The notes under the pieces are model-generated. The model made no database searches, was not told where the DNA came from, and saw only the letters and a program-made list of their open reading frames with translations. From Anaerosphaera multitolerans (GTDB lineage Bacteria; Bacillota; Clostridia; Tissierellales; Peptoniphilaceae), in assembly GCF_004006535.1 (NCBI RefSeq), contig NZ_RLIH01000002.1:1-64000 (forward strand): DNA of 64,000 bases. Direction: 5' to 3'. The position numbers and the translations under genes are program-made. Positions 7,602 through 15,916 of this stretch are shown here, piece by piece; position 1 is the first letter of the stretch, and each line of letters starts with the position of its first letter.

Positions 7602-8639
7602 ATGCGGACGATGATTGATCTTTTTTCCGGAATCGGAGGTTTCCGCTTAGGGTTCGAAAGAGCGGGCTTTCGCTGTATCGGAAGCTGTGAGAACGATAAA
7701 TTTGCCCTTGAATCTTACCGGGCAATGTTTGACACGAAGGGAGAGTGGTTTTGTGAAGACATACGAAGCATTAAATCAAAAGATATCCCCTTTGCAGACT
7801 GCTGGACCTTCGGCTTTCCTTGCCAGGATATCTCAGTTGCCGGCTTTCAAAGAGGAGTCTCTGCGGAAAGAAGCGGCCTATATTTTACAGTCCTTGACCT
7901 CGTCAAGGGCAAAGAAGAAAAAGATAAGCCCCGATGGCTTGTCGCTGAAAACGTTAAAAACCTGCTATCCATTCATGACGGATGGGACTTTGCCCGTGTT
8001 CTCCTTGAAATGGATGAAGCAGGGTACGACGTCTTCTGGCAGGTGCTCAATTCCAAAGACTACGGCGTGCCCCAGTCAAGAGAGCGCATCTTCCTTATTG
8101 GACATCTTAGAACAAGAGGTCGATTTGAAATACTACCTTTCGAAGGAGAAAACGATGCGCATCTTAGAAGGCTTATAGGCGGATCCCAAGGCTACCGGGT
8201 CTACGATCCCGGAGGTGTCGCATGCACAATCCAATCTTCTGTAGGAGGGCTCGGTGCGAAAACCGGGCTCTATTTAATTTCGCAGGAAGGAATGACGGTT
8301 AGCAAAGGCAAGGTAAAAACGAGGGATCAATCGACCTGCATCGTTGCGACCTACGGACACGGTCTTGACAACAAAGGCATGCGGACGGGAGTTCTTGAAG
8401 CAAGAAGTGTGTCTACACCTTTTCGCACATCGCCAAGATCCAAGACAGCAAGGCGTGTGAAGGAAGACGGCGAGCCGTCCTTTACCCTAACCGGACAAGA
8501 CCGGCACGGCGTGCTTCTGAGCAACGGCAATCACTATGCCATCAGAAGGCTTACGCCGAAAGAGTGCTTTAGGCTTCAGGGCTTTCCGGATCATCTCTAT
8601 GAAAAAGCAGCCGCTGTCTGCTCGGAATCTCAGCTTTAG
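7602..8639 (+). CDS. DNA (cytosine-5)-methyltransferase, ended early by an amber codon
   Basis: The frame starts at ATG 7602 and stops at TAG 8637-8639 after 345 aa. Canonical C5-methyltransferase motifs are present: I (DLFSGIGGFRLGFE), IV (GFPCQDIS, catalytic Cys74), VI (VAENVKNL), VIII (QSRERIFLIG) and IX (RRLTPKECFRLQGFP). Motif X, GNAVTVPVAEAVA, is present only after the stop: the same frame continues from 8640 for another 30 codons (KQAGNAVTVP...) to TAA at 8730. The amber codon therefore removes the C-terminal motif that helps form the SAM pocket. Either the gene is a recent pseudogene, the stop is read through, or there is a sequencing error. Homologues usually have Tyr or a similar residue here. 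Confidence 0.8.
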   Translation: MRTMIDLFSGIGGFRLGFERAGFRCIGSCENDKFALESYRAMFDTKGEWFCEDIRSIKSKDIPFADCWTFGFPCQDISVAGFQRGVSAERSGLYFTVLDLVKGKEEKDKPRWLVAENVKNLLSIHDGWDFARVLLEMDEAGYDVFWQVLNSKDYGVPQSRERIFLIGHLRTRGRFEILPFEGENDAHLRRLIGGSQGYRVYDPGGVACTIQSSVGGLGAKTGLYLISQEGMTVSKGKVKTRDQSTCIVATYGHGLDNKGMRTGVLEARSVSTPFRTSPRSKTARRVKEDGEPSFTLTGQDRHGVLLSNGNHYAIRRLTPKECFRLQGFPDHLYEKAAAVCSESQL

Positions 8640-8718
8640 AAGCAGGCAGGCAATGCCGTTACGGTTCCTGTTGCGGAAGCGGTGGCAAGAAAAATTATTG
8701 AAGCGGAGGAAAAACAAG

Positions 8719-9843
8719 ATGAAACATTATAAATCAGCCGAGTCCGTGACGAAGGGTCACCCGGATAAGCTCTGTGACTATATAGCTGACAGCATTCTGG
8801 ACGGCTATCTGAAAGGTGACGAAAGCTCCAGAGTTGCCGTAGAAGTAATGGCGACAAAGGGGCTTATTTTAGTTGCGGGAGAAGTGACGAGCAAAGCTGC
8901 TCTCGATGTAGAAAATATTGTGCGAGATGTACTTTTTGATGTGGGTTATGAACCTCAAAATTTCGAGATTAAAGTAAGACTTCACGCACAAAGCCCCGAC
9001 ATCGCACAGGGTGTTGACCGAGGGGAAAACCTGCTCGGTGCGGGCGATCAGGGAATCGTCTACGGCTATGCAACGGATGAAACCCCTGAATACCTTCCGC
9101 TTCCTCAAGTGCTGGCAAGAAGGCTCACGATGAGACTTGAAGAAGTGCGAGAGAAAAACATCATCCCTGAACTTATGCCTGACGGCAAGTGTCTTGTGAC
9201 TGTTGAGTACGAAAACAGTGAAGCGACAAGGATTCACTCGGTCGTATTATCCAGCCAGCATGAGGAGAGCATCTCCAATGCGGATCTCCGGAAGGCGATT
9301 CACACTCATGTGATTCGTCCTGCCTTAGAGGGCGTGCTTCCCTTTGAGGAAGAAGATATCCATATCAATCCGACGGGCAGGTTTGTCTTTGGGGGTCCTG
9401 AAGCCGACACCGGCTTAACCGGCAGAAAGCTTGCTGTTGATACCTACGGCGGTCTTGCAAGGCACGGTGGCGGAGCTTTTTCCGGGAAAGATCCGACCAA
9501 GGTGGACAGATCGGGTGCCTACATGGCAAGGCTCATCGCACGAAGTGTCGTCTCTTCAGGCCTTGCAAAGGAATGTGAAGTATCCATTGCTTACGCTATC
9601 GGAAGGCCTGAGCCTTTGTACTTTGATATTGACTGCTTCGGCACGGAGACAAAGGACATAGAAACGATTAAGGAAGAGTGCGAGACGCTCTTTCCCTTAT
9701 CGGTTTTGCCCATGATTCACTACTTAAAGCTCAGGCAGGATTCCTATGCTCCTCTTGCTATCAAGGGACACTTCGGTGACAGCGAACTTCCCTGGGAAAA
9801 TGACCTGGCAGGACTTTTGTTTCATGCGGGGGTGAGCCTATGA
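8719..9843 (+). CDS. metK: Phage S-adenosylmethionine synthetase
   Basis: This 374-aa protein starts at ATG 8719 behind GCGGAGGAAAAAC. The N-terminal signature SAESVTKGHPDKLCDYIADSI, the GAGDQGIVYGYATDE hexapeptide region and the later FSGKDPTKVDRSGAYMAR are diagnostic of MetK, which makes SAM from methionine and ATP. It is slightly shorter than cellular MetK (about 385-395 aa). It sits between two DNA methyltransferase genes and overlaps the second by 4 bp (ATGA). Its start overlaps the post-amber remainder of the first. The arrangement suggests that the phage boosts SAM supply for methylating its own DNA; that role is inference. Confidence 0.93.
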   Translation: MKHYKSAESVTKGHPDKLCDYIADSILDGYLKGDESSRVAVEVMATKGLILVAGEVTSKAALDVENIVRDVLFDVGYEPQNFEIKVRLHAQSPDIAQGVDRGENLLGAGDQGIVYGYATDETPEYLPLPQVLARRLTMRLEEVREKNIIPELMPDGKCLVTVEYENSEATRIHSVVLSSQHEESISNADLRKAIHTHVIRPALEGVLPFEEEDIHINPTGRFVFGGPEADTGLTGRKLAVDTYGGLARHGGGAFSGKDPTKVDRSGAYMARLIARSVVSSGLAKECEVSIAYAIGRPEPLYFDIDCFGTETKDIETIKEECETLFPLSVLPMIHYLKLRQDSYAPLAIKGHFGDSELPWENDLAGLLFHAGVSL

Positions 9844-11081
9844 AAATGACGGAGCACCTTGAAAAAGTTCCCATTGATAGACTCGTTCCCTATGCCAGAA
9901 ATGCCAGAACGCACAGCAAAGAACAAATCCTTCAGCTTCGAGCTTCCATCCGTGAATTTGGCTTCATCAACCCCTGCCTGATCGATAAGGTCTACAACAT
10001 CCTCGCCGGACACGGACGGGTACAGGCGGCCAAAGAAGAAGGGCTGACGGAAGTGCCCTGTGTCTTTGTGGAGCATTTAACCGAAGCACAAAAGAGAGCC
10101 TATATTTTGGCGGATAACCGCCTTGCTCTTAATGCCGGCTGGGATGAAGAAATGCTGTCGATAGAGCTTTCGGAACTGGAAGGAGCGGACTTTGACCTCG
10201 ACCTTTTGGGCTTTACTGACGCTGAACTTCATAAACTCTTAGGCGAGATCGAAACCGAGGAAGATGACTTTGACTTGAGCGTTGCCCTGGAAGAAGCAAG
10301 CTTTGTAGAACCGGGCGATGTCTGGACACTAGGAAGGCACCGTCTTATCTGCGGAGATGCGACAAAGCTTCAAGATGTAGAAGCGCTCATGGACAAAAAG
10401 AAAGCAAACCTGATTTTAACCGACCCGCCCTATGCGGTAAGCTACGAGAGTGCATCCGGTCTTTCCATCAAAAACGATAACCTGAAAGCCGAGGAGTTTT
10501 ACGATTTTCTCCTAAGTTCTTTTAAGAATATGATCGAGGTTTCCGAAGCCGGAGCTTCCGCCTATGTCTTTCATGCGGATACGGAAGGACTCACTTTCAG
10601 AAAGGCTTTTGAAGATGCGGGCTTTCACTTATCAGGTGTCTGCATATGGGCGAAAGACTCTCTGGTTCTGGGAAGATCTCCCTACCAGTGGTCGCATGAA
10701 CCGATTCTTTTCGGCTGGAACAAAAGAGGCAAGCATGAATGGTATGCAGGCCGTGCGGAAAAAACAGTCTGGCAGTTTAATAAACCGAAGAAGAACGAGA
10801 ACCATCCGACCTCAAAACCGATAGACCTTTTATCCTACCCGATTCAAAATTCGAGCCGGGCAAACAGCATCGTATTGGATCTTTTCGGCGGCAGCGGTTC
10901 TACTCTTATCGCCTGTGAGCAAACAGACCGCATATGCTACATGGCAGAGATTGATGAAAAGTACGCATCGGTCATTTTAAGGCGATATGTGGAATTTAAA
11001 TCAGGCGACAGTTCGGATGTTTTTGCGTTACGAGACGGCAAGAAAATCCCTTATAAAAAGCTTGTCAAAACTGTCGGTTAA
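9840..11081 (+). CDS. ParB-like domain fused to an adenine/N4-cytosine DNA methyltransferase
   Basis: This 413-aa fusion protein begins with a ParB/Srx-like domain (about residues 1-110) carrying RLVPYARNARTHS, the GHGRVQAAKEEG box and ADNRLALNAGWDEE. It is followed by a beta-type amino-methyltransferase with catalytic LTDPPYAVSYE (motif IV, about residues 195-205) and C-terminal motif I LDLFGGSGSTLIACE. These fusions are common in phages and ICEs. They methylate adenine N6 or cytosine N4, protecting phage DNA or regulating packaging. The gene is coupled to metK by an ATGA overlap. Target specificity cannot be read from sequence. Confidence 0.9.
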   Translation: MKMTEHLEKVPIDRLVPYARNARTHSKEQILQLRASIREFGFINPCLIDKVYNILAGHGRVQAAKEEGLTEVPCVFVEHLTEAQKRAYILADNRLALNAGWDEEMLSIELSELEGADFDLDLLGFTDAELHKLLGEIETEEDDFDLSVALEEASFVEPGDVWTLGRHRLICGDATKLQDVEALMDKKKANLILTDPPYAVSYESASGLSIKNDNLKAEEFYDFLLSSFKNMIEVSEAGASAYVFHADTEGLTFRKAFEDAGFHLSGVCIWAKDSLVLGRSPYQWSHEPILFGWNKRGKHEWYAGRAEKTVWQFNKPKKNENHPTSKPIDLLSYPIQNSSRANSIVLDLFGGSGSTLIACEQTDRICYMAEIDEKYASVILRRYVEFKSGDSSDVFALRDGKKIPYKKLVKTVG

Positions 11082-11118
11082 TAACAAAAACATGAGTGTA
11101 AATTTGTCCGGTAAATAG

Positions 11119-11213
11119 CCTGAAAACCTTGCAAATAAAGGCTTTTATGACTTGGCTTATCCTCCTTTTAGAGCGAACATGTACATACATAAACGAAGGA
11201 GGAAAAAGCCATG
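11119..11213 (+). repeat. 95-bp leader repeat, copy 1
   Basis: This segment ends exactly in the start codon of the next gene and is repeated without gaps at 12469-12563. Shared features are GCCTGAAAACCTTGCAAATAA near the left end, the GACTTGGCTTAT core, TTTTAGAGCGAA, a GTACATAC-like element and the ribosome binding site AAGGAGGAAA. It is probably a promoter or operator/leader module driving the small accessory genes. The conserved CCTT...AAGG could form a small hairpin. Confidence 0.75.
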
Positions 11214-11387
11214 AAAAAAGATTTAGAAAAGAAACTGGAAGCCATCGTCAAGGAACGCTATCCCGACATTGAGACGCTTGAGAGCAGAAACAGCGACTCG
11301 CTGGATTTTCACGAAATCAGCGTCTGGGGACTTAGAGAACTTCTGGAAAAAGCCTATGAGCTTGGACGCTCGGAAGCGGGGAGGTAG
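11211..11387 (+). CDS. Small phage protein, DUF6900-like
   Basis: This 58-aa protein has a start codon immediately following the first 95-bp leader and an excellent AAGGAGG. The sequence (KLEAIVKERYPDIETLESR, DSLDFHEISVWGLRELLEKAY, ELGR) resembles the short DUF6900 proteins of Clostridial phages and ICEs, which have no known function. It is the first gene of an accessory operon running to 12442. The family match is from recollection of the motif pattern and should be treated as tentative. Confidence 0.6.
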   Translation: MKKDLEKKLEAIVKERYPDIETLESRNSDSLDFHEISVWGLRELLEKAYELGRSEAGR

Positions 11388-11389
11388 TT

Positions 11390-12040
11390 ATGGAAACAAG
11401 ATTTTTACTCGAAGGATACAAAAGAAAGGACCTCGCCAAAGCTCTGGCGGGCATTCTTGAAACGGAAGTGAACTACCTAGGCATGCCGTCCATGAGTTAC
11501 CGCATTGGAAACTCTTTTTTAGAAAAAGACGGCACCTTCATCTGGGGCGTAAACTTCTTAAAAGAGGATGTGGAGAGGATTGTAAGAGAACTTGAAGCTC
11601 AGGGCTTTAAGACCTCAAAGGACAGCTTTACCATCTCACTTCCCTCGGAGTATTTTTCAACGGAAACCATGCGAAAGCTGGATCGGATTTTAGAATCCAA
11701 GGGTGCTCTTATCAAAAAGGCGTTAAACGCTGACAGAACGGTAGCACTTAGAGAAATTGAAACCGTGGATTTTCCCTGGTTAGACCGAGTTCTTGATGCC
11801 GATGAAGCAAGAATTTATACGGAATTTGTGTCAAAACTCTGCCAGATGGCCAAAGAGCAAAAAAGAGTTCTGGAAAGAGAGACCGTGACGGACAACGAAA
11901 AATACAGTTTCCGCTGCTTTCTCTTAAGGCTCGGCTACATCGGAGACGAGTACAAGGAAGCAAGAAAGATGCTCTTGAAGCACCTACGCGGTTCTTCTTC
12001 TCATCGATATTCCAAGGAGGAAGCTCATGAGAACGCTTAA
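11390..12040 (+). CDS. Phage protein of the 'virulence-related' hypothetical type
   Basis: This 216-aa protein begins two bases after the previous stop; ribosome binding site GGGAGGTAGTT. It opens METRFLLEGYKRKDLAKALAGILE and continues with YLGMPSMSYRIG and VDFPWLDRVLDADEARIYTEFVSKLC. Proteins with this pattern are annotated as virulence-related protein in many Firmicutes prophages, but no function has been shown and the name should not be taken literally. It ends inside the start of the DUF4314 gene (14-bp overlap). It is predicted soluble, with no signal peptide or membrane segment. Confidence 0.65.
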   Translation: METRFLLEGYKRKDLAKALAGILETEVNYLGMPSMSYRIGNSFLEKDGTFIWGVNFLKEDVERIVRELEAQGFKTSKDSFTISLPSEYFSTETMRKLDRILESKGALIKKALNADRTVALREIETVDFPWLDRVLDADEARIYTEFVSKLCQMAKEQKRVLERETVTDNEKYSFRCFLLRLGYIGDEYKEARKMLLKHLRGSSSHRYSKEEAHENA

Positions 12041-12251
12041 TAAATATACCCTTGAGGGTTTAAGACAATCCTATCCGAAGGGAGCCAGAGTAGAACTTTT
12101 AAAGATGGACGATCCGCAGGCACCTCCTGTCGGAACAAAAGGCACAGTCATTGCCGTGGATGATATCGGCAGCATTTTAGTCAACTGGGATAACGGCTCG
12201 GGGCTGAATGTCGTCTACGGTGAAGACTTGGTAAGGAGGATTGACCGATGA
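12027..12251 (+). CDS. DUF4314 protein
   Basis: This 74-aa protein starts at ATG 12027 behind AAGGAGGAAG. The core YPKGARVELLKMDDPQAPP, GTKGTVIAVDDIGSILVNWDNG and LNVVYGEDLVRRI is the DUF4314 pattern, a small beta-rich (SH3-like) domain widespread in Firmicutes phages and conjugative elements. Its function is unknown. It overlaps both neighbours, so it belongs to a tight cotranslated set with the DUF5049 gene. Confidence 0.8.
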   Translation: MRTLNKYTLEGLRQSYPKGARVELLKMDDPQAPPVGTKGTVIAVDDIGSILVNWDNGSGLNVVYGEDLVRRIDR

Positions 12252-12442
12252 GCTTAAAAGAACAGATTATAGCCGTCCGTGACAGCGGAAAGACCAATAT
12301 GCTGGATAGCCGCACGGTGCAGTACATCGCTAGTGAAATGAATTTTTACGAGCTTGTGATTTTCATCGAAGAACACCGAGACAGGTACTCAAAGTTTATC
12401 TTCACGGGTGATGAGAAATATTTGTCGGTCAGCGACAAGTAA
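12248..12442 (+). CDS. DUF5049 protein
   Basis: This 64-aa protein is coupled to DUF4314 by the ATGA overlap. The sequence LKEQIIAVRDSGKTNMLD followed by VQYIASEMNFYELVIFIEEHR matches DUF5049, which regularly follows DUF4314 in Clostridial prophages. The conserved RxSGxTNMLD and YxLV-Ixxxx motifs are visible. Function is unknown. It is the last gene before the second leader repeat. Confidence 0.8.
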   Translation: MSLKEQIIAVRDSGKTNMLDSRTVQYIASEMNFYELVIFIEEHRDRYSKFIFTGDEKYLSVSDK

Positions 12443-12468
12443 AGAGGTGGACCTTTGTGCGAAACATG

Positions 12469-12563
12469 CCTGAAAACCTTGCAAATAAAGGGTTTTAGGA
12501 CTTGGCTTATTCTTCTTTTAGAGCGAATATGTACGTACAAAAACGAAAGAGGAAAAGACCATG
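12469..12563 (+). repeat. 95-bp leader repeat, copy 2
   Basis: This is the ungapped second copy of the leader at 11119-11213, again ending in the start codon of a small gene. Differences cluster at a few positions, for instance TTCTTCTTTTAG versus CCTCCTTTTAG and GTACGTAC versus GTACATAC. The ribosome binding site is reduced to AAAGAGGAAA. Conservation of the entire leader rather than of the downstream proteins implies a regulatory function. Confidence 0.75.
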
Positions 12564-12719
12564 ACAAACAAAGAACTGAAGAGACAGACCTTTTTAGAAG
12601 CAACGAGACGAAGAAATGAAAAAAAGCGTTTAGCAAGAGAAAAGGATCCTGCAAAAGCAGACCATGAAGACGGCAAAATCAGCTGGAATGAGTATCTTAA
12701 AAGGAGCCTGAAGAAATGA
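12561..12719 (+). CDS. Short basic phage protein, unknown
   Basis: This 52-aa protein is highly charged (ELKRQTFLEATRRRNEKKRLAREKD) and almost entirely helical by appearance, ending WNEYLKRSLKK. It starts at ATG 12561 directly after leader copy 2 and overlaps the next gene by 4 bp (ATGA). I do not recognise a family. Charge and size would suit a DNA- or RNA-binding accessory factor, but there is no motif to confirm that. Confidence 0.65.
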   Translation: MTNKELKRQTFLEATRRRNEKKRLAREKDPAKADHEDGKISWNEYLKRSLKK

Positions 12720-12970
12720 GAGAGTTTACAACGATTGAAAAACAGGCTATGAAGATCAGCCCCTGCTACGGCGCCATAGTGCAATGGAAAGAGCGGGTTT
12801 TTGTAACAGACATGGACCGATTCGGCAAATACTCTGCGAAGATTTACGAAACGGTGGATTTGGAAGACGCACCGAGCAGGATAGAAGCAAGGCTTTCACT
12901 GATCAAAGAAGCCGATGAGAGTTTTCCTGACAGCGGACACGCCATCAAGTGGTGCTTTAAGCAGGATTAA
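12716..12970 (+). CDS. Small phage protein, unknown
   Basis: This 84-aa protein is translationally coupled to the preceding gene. It contains FTTIEKQAMKISPCYGAIVQWKE and a C-terminal DSGHAIKWCFKQD. The length and position match hypothetical proteins found just upstream of large terminase genes. No domain is recognised. Two hairpins follow, the second with a T run, so this is the end of the accessory operon. Confidence 0.6.
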   Translation: MREFTTIEKQAMKISPCYGAIVQWKERVFVTDMDRFGKYSAKIYETVDLEDAPSRIEARLSLIKEADESFPDSGHAIKWCFKQD

Positions 12971-13021
12971 CTAAAAGAAAAAATAGAAAGCATCAGCCCT
13001 TAGGGGGCTTTTGCTCGTGGT

Positions 13022-13045
13022 ACGGCCTTGAAGGGTCGTTTTTTT
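13022..13045 (+). terminator. Terminator before the large terminase gene
   Basis: ACGGCC (13022-13027) pairs with GGTCGT (13034-13039), including one G-U pair, and is followed by seven T. A second short hairpin, GCCC-TTAG-GGGGC, lies just upstream at about 12997-13008. Confidence 0.65.
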
Positions 13046-13064
13046 ATGCGTAAAGGAGGCTTGG

Positions 13065-14666
13065 ATGCGAAAACTAGAACACTACAAACCGACAAAATTT
13101 AAGCTTCCCTCCTCCCATTACGACAAAGATGCGGCAGACCGTGCCGTTACCTTTATCAGTCTTTTGAAACATACCAAAGGCGAATGGTACGGCAGACCTT
13201 TTGAGCTGATTGACTGGCAGGAACAAATCGTAAGAGACCTCTTCGGCATTTTGAAGCCGAACGGCTATCGGCAATTTAATACGGCCTATATTGAGATTCC
13301 AAAGAAGCAAGGCAAGTCTGAACTTGCGGCAGCTATTGCCCTTTACCTTACCTGCGGCGACTTCGAGCACGGCGGTGAGATTTACGGCTGTGCCGCCGAC
13401 CGCCAGCAGGCATCCATTGTCTTTGATGTGGCGGTGCAGATGGTGGAACAAAACCCTGCGCTGAAAGCCCGCATCAAGCCTTTGATCTCACAAAAGCGCC
13501 TTATCTATAAGCCCTTAAACAGCTTCTATCAGGTCTTGTCCTCAGAAGCCTATACCAAGCACGGGCTGAACGTTCACGGGGTGGTCTTTGATGAGCTTCA
13601 CGCTCAGCCGAACCGTCAGCTCTACGATGTGATGACCAAAGGCTCTGGCGATGCCAGAAAACAGCCGCTCTATTTTTTGATTACAACAGCAGGAACGGAT
13701 AGGCACTCCATCTGCTGGGAAGTCCATCAAAAGGCGGAAGATATCCTTGCAGGAAGAAAACGGGATCCGAGCTTTTATCCTGTCATCTTCGGAGCGGACG
13801 AGGAGGAAGACTGGACGGATGAAGAAGTGTGGAAAAAGGCCAACCCTTCTCTTGGCATAACCGTCGATATTGAAAAGTTAAGGATTGCCTGCAACAGTGC
13901 AAGACAGAACCCGGCGGAAGAAAATATCTTCCGTCAATTAAGGCTTAATCAATGGGTGAAGCAATCCGTCCGCTGGATGCCGATGGAAAAGTGGGATGCC
14001 TGCACCATAGCAGTTGATGAGACAAAACTCGAAGGCCGCGTCTGTTACGGCGGGCTTGACCTCTCAAGCACCACAGACCTGACGGCCTTTGTTCTGGTCT
14101 TTCCTCCGGAAACGGAAGACGAGCCCTATTTCGTTCTTCCCTTTTTCTGGATACCGGAAGACAATATCTCGCTTCGGGTCAGCCGAGACCATGTGCCCTA
14201 TGACATCTGGGAAAAAGAAGGCTTTCTTCTTACTACCGAAGGAAATGTCGTGCATTACGGCTTTATCGAACAGTTTATTGAAGACCTCGGTACGAAGTAC
14301 AACATCAAAGCGATCGCCTTTGACCGCTGGGGAGCGGTGCAGATGAGCCAGAACCTCATGGATATGGGCTTTACCGTCGTTCCCTTCGGCCAGGGCTATA
14401 AGGACATGAGCCCTCCGACCAAGGAGCTGATGAAGCTGGTCTTGGAAGAAAAACTTGCTCACGGAGGACATCCTGTCCTTCGCTGGTGCGTGGATAATAT
14501 TTTCGTAAGAACTGACCCGGCAGGCAACATCAAGCCGGACAAGGAAAAATCGACCGAGCGGATTGACGGAGCGGTGGCACTCATTATGGCGCTTGACCGG
14601 GCAATCCGAAATCAGGGAAGCGACCTCGGCTCTGTATACGATGAGCGGGGCTTGCTGCTCTTTTAG
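13065..14666 (+). CDS. Terminase large subunit
   Basis: This 533-aa protein starts at ATG 13065 behind AAAGGAGG. The N-terminal ATPase has a Walker A-like IPKKQGKSELAAA (about residues 78-90) and Walker B VVFDELHAQ (about residues 174-182). The C-terminal nuclease domain begins with the Asp in YGGLDLSSTTDLTA (about residue 330) and includes AIAFDRWGA. This is the HK97/lambda-like terminase that translocates DNA into the prohead and cuts genome ends. It lies directly ahead of the portal gene in the conserved late operon. Confidence 0.93.
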   Translation: MRKLEHYKPTKFKLPSSHYDKDAADRAVTFISLLKHTKGEWYGRPFELIDWQEQIVRDLFGILKPNGYRQFNTAYIEIPKKQGKSELAAAIALYLTCGDFEHGGEIYGCAADRQQASIVFDVAVQMVEQNPALKARIKPLISQKRLIYKPLNSFYQVLSSEAYTKHGLNVHGVVFDELHAQPNRQLYDVMTKGSGDARKQPLYFLITTAGTDRHSICWEVHQKAEDILAGRKRDPSFYPVIFGADEEEDWTDEEVWKKANPSLGITVDIEKLRIACNSARQNPAEENIFRQLRLNQWVKQSVRWMPMEKWDACTIAVDETKLEGRVCYGGLDLSSTTDLTAFVLVFPPETEDEPYFVLPFFWIPEDNISLRVSRDHVPYDIWEKEGFLLTTEGNVVHYGFIEQFIEDLGTKYNIKAIAFDRWGAVQMSQNLMDMGFTVVPFGQGYKDMSPPTKELMKLVLEEKLAHGGHPVLRWCVDNIFVRTDPAGNIKPDKEKSTERIDGAVALIMALDRAIRNQGSDLGSVYDERGLLLF

Positions 14667-14689
14667 AAACGATAAGGAGGTGATGTCCT

Positions 14690-15916
14690 CTGGGACTTTT
14701 AAAGAACCTATTCAAAAGCAGGGATAAACCGGAGCTGACTAAACCGTCGGTGTTCCGGTTTTTCTTTGCCCCGTCTTCTTCCGGAAAGCAGGTGACGGAG
14801 AAAAATGCCATGCAATCGGCGGCGGTTTATGCCTGTGTCAGAGTAATTGCAGAGACTGTTGCGAGTCTGCCCTTGCATCTTTACCGACACGTCGAGGAAG
14901 GAAAAAGGCGGGATACACTCCATCCTTTGTATTTTCTCCTGCACGACAGCCCAAATCCGGAAATGACATCCTTCATCTTCCGGGAAACCCTGATGACCCA
15001 TCTTCTTTTATGGGGCAATGCCTATGCCCAGATTGTAAGAAACGGGCACGGCGAAATCATCGGGCTTTATCCTCTAATGCCGGACAAGATGCAGGTCAGC
15101 CGGGCGGAGACGGACGAACTCATCTACCTTTACCAAAGCGGGATGAGTAATATTGCCTTTCGAAGAGAAGAAATTCTTCATATCCCCGGACTCGGCTTTG
15201 ACGGACTGGTGGGCTACTCACCGATTGCGATGGCCAGAAACGCTATCGGCATGTCGATGGCAACCGAGGAATTCGGTGCGAGCTTCTTTCAAAACGGGGC
15301 CGCTCCTGGTGGTATTTTGGAGCATCCAGGAACCCTTAAAGACCCGTCCAAGGTCAGGGAAAGCTGGAACGAGCTTTTTAAGGGCTCGGGAAACGCCAAC
15401 AAAGTCGCTGTCTTGGAAGAAGGCATGACCTATAAGCAGATTGGGATTCCGCCAAATGAAGCACAGTTTCTTGAGACAAGAAAGTATCAGACGGAAGAAA
15501 TTTGCCGTATCTACCGAGTGCCGCCACACCTAGTGGCAGACCTCGATAAGGCGACTTTTTCTAATATCGAACACCAGTCCATCAGCTTTGTCGTTCACAC
15601 GATAAGGCCCTGGCTGGTACGGCTTGAGCAGGCCATGAACAAGGCTCTTTTATATCCCGCTGAAAGGCAGCGTTATTTCATTGAGTTCAATGTCGACGGG
15701 CTTTTAAGGGGCGACTATGAAAGCCGAATGAGGGGCTATGCAACGGCAAGGCAAAACGGCTGGATGAGTGCCAATGACATCAGGCGGCTTGAAAACATGA
15801 ATCTCATACCAAAAGAAGAAGGAGGCGATCTGTACTTGATCAACGGCAACATGACGAAACTTGAAGATGCCGGCATCTTTTCCGGCAAGGAGGTGAAAAG
15901 CGATGGAGAAACGTAA
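14690..15916 (+). CDS. Portal protein, HK97 family, probably CTG-initiated
   Basis: The protein has 408 aa if read from CTG 14690, which gives the expected N-terminus GLLKNLFKSRDKPEL. A stop codon at 14681 prevents anything longer. The only other early start is GTG 14750, which lacks a ribosome binding site, whereas AAGGAGG at 14675-14680 is correctly spaced for 14690. Core motifs are AMQSAAVYACVRVIAETVASLP, VRNGHGEIIGLYPLMP and the KYQTEEICRIYRVPPHLV helix, characteristic of the HK97 portal. The dodecameric portal sits at one capsid vertex and is the DNA channel. It overlaps the protease gene by 14 bp. Confidence 0.9.
   Translation: MGLLKNLFKSRDKPELTKPSVFRFFFAPSSSGKQVTEKNAMQSAAVYACVRVIAETVASLPLHLYRHVEEGKRRDTLHPLYFLLHDSPNPEMTSFIFRETLMTHLLLWGNAYAQIVRNGHGEIIGLYPLMPDKMQVSRAETDELIYLYQSGMSNIAFRREEILHIPGLGFDGLVGYSPIAMARNAIGMSMATEEFGASFFQNGAAPGGILEHPGTLKDPSKVRESWNELFKGSGNANKVAVLEEGMTYKQIGIPPNEAQFLETRKYQTEEICRIYRVPPHLVADLDKATFSNIEHQSISFVVHTIRPWLVRLEQAMNKALLYPAERQRYFIEFNVDGLLRGDYESRMRGYATARQNGWMSANDIRRLENMNLIPKEEGGDLYLINGNMTKLEDAGIFSGKEVKSDGET

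Noticed and set aside
11160-11190. LexA-type SOS box in the 95-bp leader (GCGAACATGTAC)
   Set aside because: The right half-site GTTC is missing; only one half of the CGAAC-N4-GTTCG consensus is present.
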